Assembly: GCF_001468085.1 (NCBI RefSeq)
Contig: NZ_LNZB01000036.1
Span: 44,967 to 108,966, forward strand
Length of the DNA stretch: 64,000 bases
Direction: 5' to 3'
From: Legionella waltersii
GTDB lineage: Bacteria > Pseudomonadota > Gammaproteobacteria > Legionellales > Legionellaceae
Shown piece after piece: positions 25,738 to 34,627 of this stretch (position 1 is its first letter; every line of letters begins with the position of its first letter). Under the pieces are notes generated by a model that was not told the DNA's origin, ran no database searches, and worked only from the letters and a program-made list of their open reading frames with translations. The position numbers and the translations under genes are program-made.

Positions 25738-26797
25738 GTTGATTGGCCTTCATGTTGGGATCATTTGTTAAGCCAACTAAAACTAGACGGTTACCTGCAT
25801 GTGGATTTTTACCATGCAAACAAACGTAATTATCAAGAATCAAAACATCACCCTCTTTCCAAGTAAAGAGAATCGTATTTTTTGCCACAGCCTCTTTAAT
25901 AAATGTCGCCTCCACTTTAGAGATTGGCTCGCCGTCTCCAAAAGACGCGAGGTAGGGATGCATGTATTTATTCAACAAAATAAAGCGAAATAGTGAATTA
26001 GACACTTTGGACTTAAAAAAACTTGAAAGATAGTTGTCGTGGGGATTCAACATATTGCTGTAATTAAACCAAACCAACTCCTTTTTTTGGGGATGCATCC
26101 TACAAGCAGGGAGTGCAATCTTTGTGAATAAACCGTTTCCAAAACCCCATTTAAAACTTTCCTGTCTCTCCTTGGTGATCTGCTCGACTCGTTTAGGGTT
26201 ATTCGTTTCAAATTGTGAGGGCCATGATAAGGCTGCTGTGTCTTCACAAATCCACCTTAGAAATTTGTACCAAATGCCTAAACCATAATAATGGCGACGA
26301 TAAAGAATTCCTTTAGATTGTAACTTATTTTGTAAATTCTCTGGGAGTGAAAGCCAAATCTTTCGTCCATTTGCTAGTGGCGTTTCACCACCTTCTTGCG
26401 GTGCTTGCAAACAATTCAGATAAACATGTGTTGGAAAATCCGCTGCATAGGATTTTTCATTGTGCATGGGAATGTTTATATTCAAGGAAGCGGTAATTCC
26501 TTCCCTTAAATACGTTCTTTTGGCAGCACAAAGTTCATATTTATAGGCCTGTCCTAAGGAGCAACTTGATATGATTTCGGCAAATTTATCGAGATTATCT
26601 ACCTTAAAACCACGAAATAAAATTCCACCATATTCAAGCAATGTGTTTTTAAATAGGGGGTTCTTTGCCTTTAAGTAGCTCGATAAATAAGCAAAATCCG
26701 CTTGGCCTTCATCTTCTGGTTCAATAACAAGCGGAAATTGCTGCTTATTGAAGAAATAGTGTTTGAGTTCTTTATCATCCTCAATCGAGTTAACCAT
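25730..26797 (-). CDS. TauD/TfdA-family (SyrP-like) Fe(II)/2-oxoglutarate oxygenase
   Basis: This 355-residue protein matches the TauD superfamily: GGILFRGFKVDNLDKFAEII near the N-terminus, a metal motif in IPMHNEKSYAADFPTH (H-x-E form), and the distal His/Arg region LDNYVCLHGKNPHAGNRLVL. SyrP-like relatives hydroxylate amino acids in natural-product pathways. Translation is coupled to enhC by an 8-nt overlap and to the FkbM gene by another 8-nt overlap. The pairing of an oxygenase with an O-methyltransferase suggests sequential hydroxylation and methylation of one substrate, which is inference. Confidence 0.88.
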   Translation of the reverse strand: MVNSIEDDKELKHYFFNKQQFPLVIEPEDEGQADFAYLSSYLKAKNPLFKNTLLEYGGILFRGFKVDNLDKFAEIISSCSLGQAYKYELCAAKRTYLREGITASLNINIPMHNEKSYAADFPTHVYLNCLQAPQEGGETPLANGRKIWLSLPENLQNKLQSKGILYRRHYYGLGIWYKFLRWICEDTAALSWPSQFETNNPKRVEQITKERQESFKWGFGNGLFTKIALPACRMHPQKKELVWFNYSNMLNPHDNYLSSFFKSKVSNSLFRFILLNKYMHPYLASFGDGEPISKVEATFIKEAVAKNTILFTWKEGDVLILDNYVCLHGKNPHAGNRLVLVGLTNDPNMKANQHA

Positions 26798-29700
26798 AAA
26801 TACTAGCCGAACTTGCCTGATTCACCCGTTCATAGATCTGTTTTGCTGGAATGTAATTAGGAAATTGAGTGACCAAGCGTTGTAAAATCATCCTTGAGAG
26901 CAATTCATCCCCATGATTCCATTCATTCAAAGCATCGTAATAAATTCTATCTGCGGCTTCACCCTTGAATTTAGGAACAACATTTATCAAGACAGGTTCA
27001 ACGTAACTCACTTTGTTTTGCGTCATTGCGTTGAGTTTTTGCAAGGCCTTTTGCGCTTGAAAATTACCATTTTCACTGGCTTGCTCTAATAACTCTTTAC
27101 CCTTTTCAGGCATGCGCTCCCCAGCGATTCCCTCTAAATAATAAGTTCCGAGTTGATACTGCGCATAAGCATTTTGTTTGGCGGCTAATTTTTGATAGAT
27201 GCTCGCTGAAGCTTTGGTATCCTTTTCCACCCCCAAACCGTAATGGTACATTCTTGCCAAAGCAAGCATCGCTTTTTCATTTCCTTGATCAGACGCCTTC
27301 TGGTAATAATTCAATGCGTTTGGAAAATCCAACTTTGTTCCAACTCCTGTTTCTGACAGTAAACCAAGTGTGTATAACGCATTACCATTGCCCAAATCAG
27401 CTGCTTTTTTATACCAAGATAGGGCCTGCTGATCATTTCTTGCACTTCCAAGACCATAAAAATACATATTACCCAACTGATTCATCGCAGAATCAATTCC
27501 TTTGTCTGCGGCTTCAGTAAACAACGTTTTGGCTTTCTGATAGTCTACGGGGACACCCTTACCGTATTCATACATCAAAGCCAAGTCATAAGAGCCATAA
27601 GCATCACCTTTAACAGAGGCCGCTTCATAAGCATTGATTGCCTCAGAGTAATTATCGTCTACTGTTTCATAGATAAAACCCAAGGCGACAGAGGCTTTTG
27701 GTAATTGTTCCGCTGCCTTTTTATACCAGTACTTCGCTTGAGTATAGTCTGGCTCACCAACCGCTCCTAGCTGATACAATTGTCCGAGTAAATACTGTCC
27801 ATCAGCATTCCCCTGCTCTGCTGATGCAGTGTACCAGTGTTGGGCAGCAACTGGATCGACATCCATACCTAGTCCGTTTTCCAACATATAACCTAATTTC
27901 AATTGCGCGTATTGATCCCCTTTTTTGGACAAGCCTTCATAGATTTCCTTGGCTTGATTCATTTTTTCAGCTTCACTGTTTTCGGACAAGTAATAATCGG
28001 CTAACACAATTCCTGCATGACTATTGCCTAATTGATAAGAATTACTCAGGTAGCTTAAAAACTCCTGATTGTCTTCTTTATTCAATACGGCTAGGTTGAA
28101 GTCAGCATAAGAAAATTGGGCATCGGCCGAATTTTTCAATAGTTCTCTTCCTTTGTCCTTGTCCTCTGCAACGCCTTTTCCTTCGGTTAAATAAGTTCCC
28201 ATGATGAATTGACTGACTGGATTTGTCCCTGCTTTTTCATACCAATAGATGGCTTTTGCAGGATCGGCGCTTGTTCCTATGCCTCTATCGTAAAGCATTC
28301 CAAGCAACAATGCGGCATTTTCATCGCCAAGATCAGCCTGCTCTTCCGCGACTTTAAATGCCAATTTTTGCTTTTCTTGGTTATTGTCAATCGCATTATA
28401 AAAGGCCAGCGGTAGCAAAGCTTGAGCGACCCCATTTTTTGCAGCCCCTTCATATAATTTTCGCACCAAGGCTGTTTTTTGCTTTTTCACCTCAACACTG
28501 AGCTCATTATTATTATCTCTCACCAAATGCTCTGCCAGCTCATATTCAGCGGGTCCATAGTGATTTGCCGCTGATAAATAAAGCATCGACATTGCTTGTT
28601 GTGGATTGGCTTTAACAAGTTCCTGTCCTTCTGAATCCTTTCTGCCTTCACGCAACAAACTAGCTAGAGCGAATTGTGCTTGTTTATTTCCTTTGAAGGC
28701 AGAATCAGTTAACCAATTTAAAGCCGTTTGGTATTCTTTCGCGTCCTTCGCATTTCTTAAAGACAATACTCCTATGTTGTATTCAGCACCTAAATGTTGT
28801 TGCTCAGCTGAGTTTTCATAGAAAATAGCGGCTGAAGCACTGTCTTGATTTAATCCAATTCCAAATTGGAACAATTGACCAATTTCAAATTGTGCTTGAG
28901 CATCGCCAAGTATTGCTCGAGAATACAATTGATTGACCACTGACATGTAATTGGCTTTTTGTTGCCAACCTTGAGTCCACAAGCTGAGTGAATCATATTC
29001 AGCTGATTCAGATTCCTCATTAGGATTTGAATCCAAGTAGTAATTAGCATCGATATGGGGAGCAGGGAGATTCATTCTTGCAAACACATATCCATTTGCT
29101 CTTTCTAGTGCTTCAATATATGGATTTAACTTAAATATCGGATATATTTCTTCGGTTTTACTCCACTCTGAACTTTTGCTGATTAATGCATCGTAATAAT
29201 TACTAATGGGTATTTCATTAGGCTGAGTCAGTTCAAACTTAGGTTTAAACAAATCCTGACGCGAGATTAAATCCAACTTAGGAGATTGATTGTAGGTATT
29301 ATTTCGTAAAACAGCAGGGTTATTCCAAGCACTGAATATGCCTTGCATTTGATAAGGAGACTCTTCAAGTCTATTGGTTAAACCATTTGTTAACCACAAT
29401 GCGGCTTGCTCAACAGGCACTGCTTTGATTTTTTTCTTTTCATTTTCAGCGGCCTTATCCGCCCATTGTTTCGCCAGAGTTGGGTCTGCTTGCACTCCTA
29501 CTCCATTTTGATACAAATTAGCCAGTTGTTTTTGACCTTCAATGGAATCGCTTTGAGCAGCCTTTAACACCCACATAAATCCTGTTTTTGGATCATACAA
29601 TTTGCTTTCTTGATCCAAATAAACATGCGCTAATTGAAGATAAGCGTCTACATTGTTCTCATTTGCAGCTTGGGTGAACCACTTCACTGCATCTTCGAAT

Positions 29701-30416
29701 TGGTCTCTCGCTAAAGCAGCCTTGCCCAACTCAACTTGAGCAGGTACGTATTTATCAGACGCTGCCTTAGTCAGTAGTTCTGTGGCCTTATCGAGATCTT
29801 GATCGACCAATTTTCCTTGAACATACAAACTGCCTAATTTGGTTAATGCTTTAGGATTACCACTGTTAGCCGCTTTGGTCAGCCAAATGACGCCTAATTT
29901 GTAATTACTGCTGTGTTTTGTCTCTAAAAAATGTTCCGCTAAAGCGTATTGGGCAATAGGATTACCATTTTTTGCCGCATCAATGTCATATTTTGTCGCT
30001 ACATCAACATTCTGTTTGACTCCAAGCCCGTATTGATAGGCAGCAGCCATAAATAGTTGGGAGTTGATATCCCCAGCGGAAGCAGCTTGCTTAAACCAAC
30101 TAACGGCCTGCTCAGGATTTTTTTCATGCATCAACTCATATTTTGCCATTAATAAAACAGCTGGAAGATACCCTTTTTCTGCTGATTTTTTAAAGTATCG
30201 AAGAGCAACATTGTTGTTTTTGAGCTGCCCATATCCGTACAAAAATAATCGTCCTAGATAATAGTCAGCAACAGCATCCTTGTCACTTTTACTAATTAGT
30301 GGCTCTGCTGCTTTATCGTATACACCTAATCGATAAGCATTATAGGTCTCATCAGCAAAGGCTTGATGACTGGCAGATGCAACGATAAAACACATCAAAG
30401 GTGCTAGTGTTTTCAT
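26790..30416 (-). CDS. enhC: EnhC-like periplasmic Sel1-repeat protein
   Basis: The 1208-residue protein has a signal peptide (MKTLAPLMCFIVASASHQAFA) and is built almost wholly of Sel1-like repeats of about 36 residues, for example AQYQLGTYYLEGIAGERMP and DAYGSYDLALMYEYGKGVPV. Its length and architecture, and the enhB and enhA genes just upstream, identify it as EnhC. In L. pneumophila this protein promotes host-cell entry and intracellular growth, binds the lytic transglycosylase Slt, and limits release of muropeptides sensed by NOD1. A region without clear repeats lies at about residues 330-480. It starts 24 nt after enhB and overlaps the TauD-like gene by 8 nt. Confidence 0.92.
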   Translation of the reverse strand: MKTLAPLMCFIVASASHQAFADETYNAYRLGVYDKAAEPLISKSDKDAVADYYLGRLFLYGYGQLKNNNVALRYFKKSAEKGYLPAVLLMAKYELMHEKNPEQAVSWFKQAASAGDINSQLFMAAAYQYGLGVKQNVDVATKYDIDAAKNGNPIAQYALAEHFLETKHSSNYKLGVIWLTKAANSGNPKALTKLGSLYVQGKLVDQDLDKATELLTKAASDKYVPAQVELGKAALARDQFEDAVKWFTQAANENNVDAYLQLAHVYLDQESKLYDPKTGFMWVLKAAQSDSIEGQKQLANLYQNGVGVQADPTLAKQWADKAAENEKKKIKAVPVEQAALWLTNGLTNRLEESPYQMQGIFSAWNNPAVLRNNTYNQSPKLDLISRQDLFKPKFELTQPNEIPISNYYDALISKSSEWSKTEEIYPIFKLNPYIEALERANGYVFARMNLPAPHIDANYYLDSNPNEESESAEYDSLSLWTQGWQQKANYMSVVNQLYSRAILGDAQAQFEIGQLFQFGIGLNQDSASAAIFYENSAEQQHLGAEYNIGVLSLRNAKDAKEYQTALNWLTDSAFKGNKQAQFALASLLREGRKDSEGQELVKANPQQAMSMLYLSAANHYGPAEYELAEHLVRDNNNELSVEVKKQKTALVRKLYEGAAKNGVAQALLPLAFYNAIDNNQEKQKLAFKVAEEQADLGDENAALLLGMLYDRGIGTSADPAKAIYWYEKAGTNPVSQFIMGTYLTEGKGVAEDKDKGRELLKNSADAQFSYADFNLAVLNKEDNQEFLSYLSNSYQLGNSHAGIVLADYYLSENSEAEKMNQAKEIYEGLSKKGDQYAQLKLGYMLENGLGMDVDPVAAQHWYTASAEQGNADGQYLLGQLYQLGAVGEPDYTQAKYWYKKAAEQLPKASVALGFIYETVDDNYSEAINAYEAASVKGDAYGSYDLALMYEYGKGVPVDYQKAKTLFTEAADKGIDSAMNQLGNMYFYGLGSARNDQQALSWYKKAADLGNGNALYTLGLLSETGVGTKLDFPNALNYYQKASDQGNEKAMLALARMYHYGLGVEKDTKASASIYQKLAAKQNAYAQYQLGTYYLEGIAGERMPEKGKELLEQASENGNFQAQKALQKLNAMTQNKVSYVEPVLINVVPKFKGEAADRIYYDALNEWNHGDELLSRMILQRLVTQFPNYIPAKQIYERVNQASSASIYG

Positions 30417-30440
30417 AAAAATTCCCCTCTTTCCAGGCTA

Positions 30441-31010
30441 TTACACGCCAGGTATGATGCCGTAATGAACTACTCCATTGACCGCACCATTCCGAGTGCT
30501 GCTGTTTACTATCCAAAAGTTCCCTTTATTATTCAAACCAAATTTTACGTTCACGTATTCACAGACTTTAACAGCCTGGGCACAATCCAGTATCTCGCCG
30601 TAAGATTTTTTCCCGTCACCAGAGGTACAAATGAATTTTAACTCTCTTTCCCCAGTTGCCAAAACAGCCCAAGATTTTCCAACAATAGAATGATTCAGCC
30701 ATAAGGAATAAAGGCTCTCTTGGTCATGCATTTGGTACAAACTCACTGTTTGTGGCATTTTATTGTAAATAAAGTACATGGACTGCAACGCCCCTTCTTT
30801 GCCGGGCAGCAAGGTAAGGACCTTTAAATTTTGTTGATACCCAACAGGTCTGCAGCCGATGGGAAATCGATCCGAATCCTTATCCTTTTTAGCGGATTTT
30901 GCATTGGAATCTGGATCCACTGATTCGGCTGTGTTTGCTGCATTCGTTGCGCCGATTGTTAATAATAACAATACCATAGTGGTGATCGAATTTTTAATTA
31001 GTTTATTCAT
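30441..31010 (-). CDS. enhB: EnhB-like exported protein
   Basis: This 189-residue protein has a signal sequence (MNKLIKNSITTMVLLLLTIG, then ATNAANT) and a charged linker (DPDSNAKSAKKDKDSDRF). A mature domain of about 135 residues follows, with Cys residues in FPIGCRPVG, KFICTSGDG and GEILDCAQAVKVCEY that could form disulphides. No catalytic motif is known for EnhB. The assignment rests on its place between the LD-transpeptidase-like EnhA and the Sel1 protein EnhC. Its ATG overlaps the enhA stop by 4 bp. Confidence 0.82.
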   Translation of the reverse strand: MNKLIKNSITTMVLLLLTIGATNAANTAESVDPDSNAKSAKKDKDSDRFPIGCRPVGYQQNLKVLTLLPGKEGALQSMYFIYNKMPQTVSLYQMHDQESLYSLWLNHSIVGKSWAVLATGERELKFICTSGDGKKSYGEILDCAQAVKVCEYVNVKFGLNNKGNFWIVNSSTRNGAVNGVVHYGIIPGV

Positions 31011-31729
31011 ATTTTCTTCTCACTATCGTTTAAAGGACGAACAATCACTTTTGTCCCCATAAAGTTATTACGCTCACTAGACAGCTCAACAAAATTCTCA
31101 TTCAACCATTTGGCATCGTTTATAAACATGCGGACACAACCATGGCTCGCTCTTTCTCCGGGGATATCATCAGATCCATGAAGTGCGAAACCTTTATGAA
31201 AATACATGCAATAGGGCATCTTTGCACCCCCTTTTCCTATCGGAAACACATCAGAGGTGCAACGCACATTCTCTTTACTGAACACCCTGAAAATGCCAGT
31301 TAAAGTACGGCAAGATCTGTTGGAGTCAGAGCATTTGTCCCTTCCGGATGAAATAGGCCCCCACAGTACTAAATTACCTTCAGCGTCATAGGCACCCCAT
31401 GCTAGTTTTTCTTGATCCACGATGATTTGCTTTTCGTGTTCGCTTCGGATCTTTAATGGAAAAGGAGATACATCAAATATATTCATTGTTGCTAGATTTT
31501 TAGGAATGGCGATTTCTTTCCCTGCCCATAGATAATTGTAACTACGATTTACTCTTTGAACGATGTCTCTTTGAACTGGATCAGGGAATAGTTTATCCCA
31601 GGATTGTCCTGCGGCTACTTTAACGCATTCATATTGAGGATACCCACACAAACCTGTCCCATAAAAATGGCCTGCGTTCAGCGAAGTGACCATGGACACC
31701 ATGAATGCAGTTAGTAATATTTTTTTCAT
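31007..31729 (-). CDS. enhA: EnhA-like L,D-transpeptidase (YkuD) domain protein
   Basis: This 240-residue exported protein has a signal peptide (MKKILLTAFMVSMVTSLNAG), then a LysM-like region (YECVKVAAGQSWDKLFPDP), then a YkuD domain. The catalytic motif is intact: FALHGSDDIPGERASHGCVR has the His and the SHGCVRM cysteine. Such enzymes make 3-3 peptidoglycan cross-links or attach proteins to the wall. It is the first gene of the enh operon, with GGAGG before the ATG at 31729. Together with EnhC it points to cell-wall remodelling linked to infection. Confidence 0.9.
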   Translation of the reverse strand: MKKILLTAFMVSMVTSLNAGHFYGTGLCGYPQYECVKVAAGQSWDKLFPDPVQRDIVQRVNRSYNYLWAGKEIAIPKNLATMNIFDVSPFPLKIRSEHEKQIIVDQEKLAWGAYDAEGNLVLWGPISSGRDKCSDSNRSCRTLTGIFRVFSKENVRCTSDVFPIGKGGAKMPYCMYFHKGFALHGSDDIPGERASHGCVRMFINDAKWLNENFVELSSERNNFMGTKVIVRPLNDSEKKI

Positions 31730-31900
31730 GCTGCCTCCCCCTCATGTCTTTATCGTTTTTATATGCAAGAATTGTGCAAATTTTTCAGACCGATGCTTCT
31801 TATTTATTTTTTCGGTTGTTTTAAATATAAGTTTAGACCTAAATCAAAAAATTGAAATTATTGCTATATTTAAATTATCAACTATTTATTTGAACTCGGT

Positions 31901-34438
31901 ATGGGGTATCTTAATATTAAGAATAATTCATTCACCATCAATAACATCATAAAGCCTAAAAACTTTAAACAGTCTATTGAGCGGTTACTGCAAAAAACGA
32001 ATGATTTTATTATCGTGTTTGATACGCAAGGGAAAGTGATTGCCATTAATCCCAAAGGAACGTCTTTATTTAATCTCAGCGAAAATCGTATTATTGGCCA
32101 CTATATATGGGAGCTTATAGAACTTAAGTCTTTTAACATTAAACGGCAATTAGTACAGGCAATACATCATTTTGCCATTGCCAATCAAGGTTTAGCCCAA
32201 CAATTTCTGTGGATTGAAAGCAAACAGAAAAAACCAATTCGAGCCTATGATGTAGTAGTCAACAAATCAGAAATAGAAAATACCCCCGTTATTTTTGCCA
32301 AAATCACTGATGTTTTACCCAACAAAATGACCGAGTGGGTTCTTTGGAGATTAAATAAAATAAGCAATCTCCATGAAACCAATAACGTTATCGATGAAGT
32401 ATTAAAGCTAGTTAGCGATACGTTTGCTGCCGACTATGCGTCAGTTAGTTTAGTTGACAATCAAAAAATTGCCCATACGGTGTCTTATTACAAATCCGGA
32501 AAAAAAATGGATAACATTCATTTTTCACTAAACGACTCACCTTGCGATAAAGTGATTTTAAGCAAATCCATATGCCACTTCCAAGACGTGCAAACCTTGT
32601 TTCCTCAAGATAAATTGTTAAAAAAGATGCGCATCAACACCTATCTTGCAGGTCCAATTACCAATAGCAATCAAGAAGTCATTGGATTAATGACCATCTT
32701 AACCAAACGGCCAATGGAATTGGATTCTTTGAATAACACTATTTTTGGTTTGCTCTTAAATCGCATTAACTCTGAAATAGAACGATTAATGAATTTACGC
32801 AAGTTGGAATTTCTAGCCAGTATTCCACAACAAAATCCTAATCCCTTAATTCGCATTTTGTCTTCTGGGGAAATTATTTATGCCAACGAGGAAGGCCAAA
32901 AAATAGTTAATTACTGGAAATCAAAATGTTCAGGATTGCCAGAGGCAATTCTCAAACAAATACCACAAGTAGAAGAGCTCACTAACCCCATTAACATTGA
33001 GATTGAGGCCAATGATCGTTTTTATTTATTTTCATTGAACTGGGTGAGTGAGTTCAAACAAATCAATCTTTATGGAACCGACATTACTCAGTTAAAATAC
33101 ACTGAACAAGACATGATAAACCTTGCGCGTTTTGATGCTTTAACTCAAATTGCAAACCGCCAATATTTTGAAGAAACCCTTAGCGAAGAAATCTACGAGC
33201 ATAACCTGAAAGGTCACGGCTTCGCATTGCTGCTCATCGATCTTGATAACTTTAAAACAATTAATGACACCTTAGGTCATCCTATAGGTGACAAATTATT
33301 GAAAGCCGCTACAAAAAGAATGGTTCGTTGTATTCGAAACACTGATTTTATTGCCCGATTAGGAGGAGATGAATTTATTGTGATTGTGCATCAAGCGAAC
33401 GTTAAAATTGCCTCGCAGGTAGCCGATAAAATCATTAATGCCTTATCAAGGAATTTCCAGTTTGGTGAATACAACATGAAAATTTCCGCCAGCATTGGAA
33501 TTGCTTTATACCCAGAGGCTGGTTTATCTGGTACTGATTTGCTTAAAAATGCTGATATTGCGATGTATCAATCGAAAAAAACAGGCAAAAATAGGTTCTT
33601 TGTTTTCTCAAAATCGTTGCAAGATCTAGAAGACAAAAGAAAAGAAATCTTAAAAAAAGAGATCAAAAAAGCCACAGCCAGTCACCAATTATACATTGAT
33701 TACCAACCCCAATTTGATCTGAAAACCAATTCGGTTATTGGTATAGAAGCTTTAGTCAGATGGGATCACCCCAAAGAAGGCTTAATACCACCTGGTGAGT
33801 TTATTACTATTGCTGAACAAACTGGTTGTCTTCATACCATCAGCAAGTGGTTAATTGATCGCACGTTTCAAGATTTTGTCATGCTTTTAGAAACTTATCC
33901 TAAACTTACCTTAACAATTAATGTCTCATTAAGCCAATTAAGTGACCCTCGATTTATAGAAGGCTTGCAAAACAAAATGCTAAGCCATGATATAAAAGAG
34001 GATCAACTGATCCTTGATGTGTCTGAGCGAATTCTTGCCCCTCACTTTAAACAAATCTCTAGAAATCTGAAGAAGATACAGCATATTGGTATCAATCTAA
34101 GTTTGGATAATTTCAATACACCACAAATCTCTCTCCACAAACTGCTCACACTCCCACTAGACTATTTGAAAATAGACCAGCAAATGTTAGTTGGCATCGA
34201 AAAATATCCAAAATACCGAACACTGCTTGAAGGCATTATTAACCTTGGAAAAAATCTAGGACTCAAAGTCATTCAAAAGGGCGTGGAAACGAAAGAGCAA
34301 CATCAAATCATCTGCGACCTCGGCTGTCAATTTGCCCAGGGTTACTTTTATTGTAAACCTGTAAATCAGGAGCGACTGGTTGATTTTCTTCGTAGTGTTT
34401 CGTCTAAAAGGGTTAGCAGGGATTCTCATTTGTTGTGA
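31901..34438 (+). CDS. PAS-GAF-GGDEF-EAL cyclic-di-GMP protein
   Basis: The 845-residue protein has a PAS domain (about 25-140), a GAF domain (about 155-290), a second PAS-like region (about 300-400), GGDEF (about 405-565) and EAL (about 575-835). There is no membrane segment. The cyclase site is intact: ARLGGDEFIVIV near residue 488 and LLIDLDNFKTINDTLGH. The EAL domain keeps GIEALVRWDHP and NVSLSQL, but has DNFN for DDFG, VSER for the usual LTE region and QKGVET for AEGVET, so phosphodiesterase activity is doubtful. It is probably a diguanylate cyclase tuned by its sensor domains. The ATG at 31901 has a weak ribosome binding site. Confidence 0.9.
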   Translation: MGYLNIKNNSFTINNIIKPKNFKQSIERLLQKTNDFIIVFDTQGKVIAINPKGTSLFNLSENRIIGHYIWELIELKSFNIKRQLVQAIHHFAIANQGLAQQFLWIESKQKKPIRAYDVVVNKSEIENTPVIFAKITDVLPNKMTEWVLWRLNKISNLHETNNVIDEVLKLVSDTFAADYASVSLVDNQKIAHTVSYYKSGKKMDNIHFSLNDSPCDKVILSKSICHFQDVQTLFPQDKLLKKMRINTYLAGPITNSNQEVIGLMTILTKRPMELDSLNNTIFGLLLNRINSEIERLMNLRKLEFLASIPQQNPNPLIRILSSGEIIYANEEGQKIVNYWKSKCSGLPEAILKQIPQVEELTNPINIEIEANDRFYLFSLNWVSEFKQINLYGTDITQLKYTEQDMINLARFDALTQIANRQYFEETLSEEIYEHNLKGHGFALLLIDLDNFKTINDTLGHPIGDKLLKAATKRMVRCIRNTDFIARLGGDEFIVIVHQANVKIASQVADKIINALSRNFQFGEYNMKISASIGIALYPEAGLSGTDLLKNADIAMYQSKKTGKNRFFVFSKSLQDLEDKRKEILKKEIKKATASHQLYIDYQPQFDLKTNSVIGIEALVRWDHPKEGLIPPGEFITIAEQTGCLHTISKWLIDRTFQDFVMLLETYPKLTLTINVSLSQLSDPRFIEGLQNKMLSHDIKEDQLILDVSERILAPHFKQISRNLKKIQHIGINLSLDNFNTPQISLHKLLTLPLDYLKIDQQMLVGIEKYPKYRTLLEGIINLGKNLGLKVIQKGVETKEQHQIICDLGCQFAQGYFYCKPVNQERLVDFLRSVSSKRVSRDSHLL

Positions 34439-34517
34439 CGATTTTCCGATTTATCCGTGAGCCGTATTGTATTTGGCGTGGGATTCCTTGGCTGCTTGGG
34501 GACCGGTGCGACTGCTT

Positions 34518-34546
34518 GGGGACGGACCCCACTGGGGTCCGTCCCC
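34518..34546. repeat. 29-bp palindrome, copy 3
   Basis: GGGGACGGACCCC-ACT-GGGGTCCGTCCCC between the convergent ends of the GGDEF-EAL gene and uvrC. The loop is ACT here, AGT in copies 1 and 2, which is the same element read from the other strand. Confidence 0.9.
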
Positions 34547-34553
34547 GAACTTA

Positions 34554-34623
34554 CAGACGAACTTACCCAGACGAACTTACCCAGACGAACTTACCCAGAC
34601 GAACTTACCCAGACGAACTTACC
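34554..34623. repeat. Five perfect tandem copies of a 14-bp unit
   Basis: CAGACGAACTTACC is repeated five times without change and preceded by the partial unit GAACTTA at 34547-34553. It lies directly after the 29-bp palindrome and ends 5 bp before the uvrC stop. Perfect identity suggests recent slippage or a polymorphic locus. Confidence 0.95.
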
Positions 34624-34627
34624 AAAC

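Noticed and set aside
31909-31930. CTTAATATT resembling a PmrA half-site at the start of the GGDEF-EAL gene
   Set aside because: It is a single half-site inside the coding region; no second half-site follows 11 bp later and it lies after the start codon.
34554-34623. CRISPR-like array
   Set aside because: The five 14-bp units are directly adjacent with no spacers, and no cas gene is nearby. It is a simple tandem repeat.
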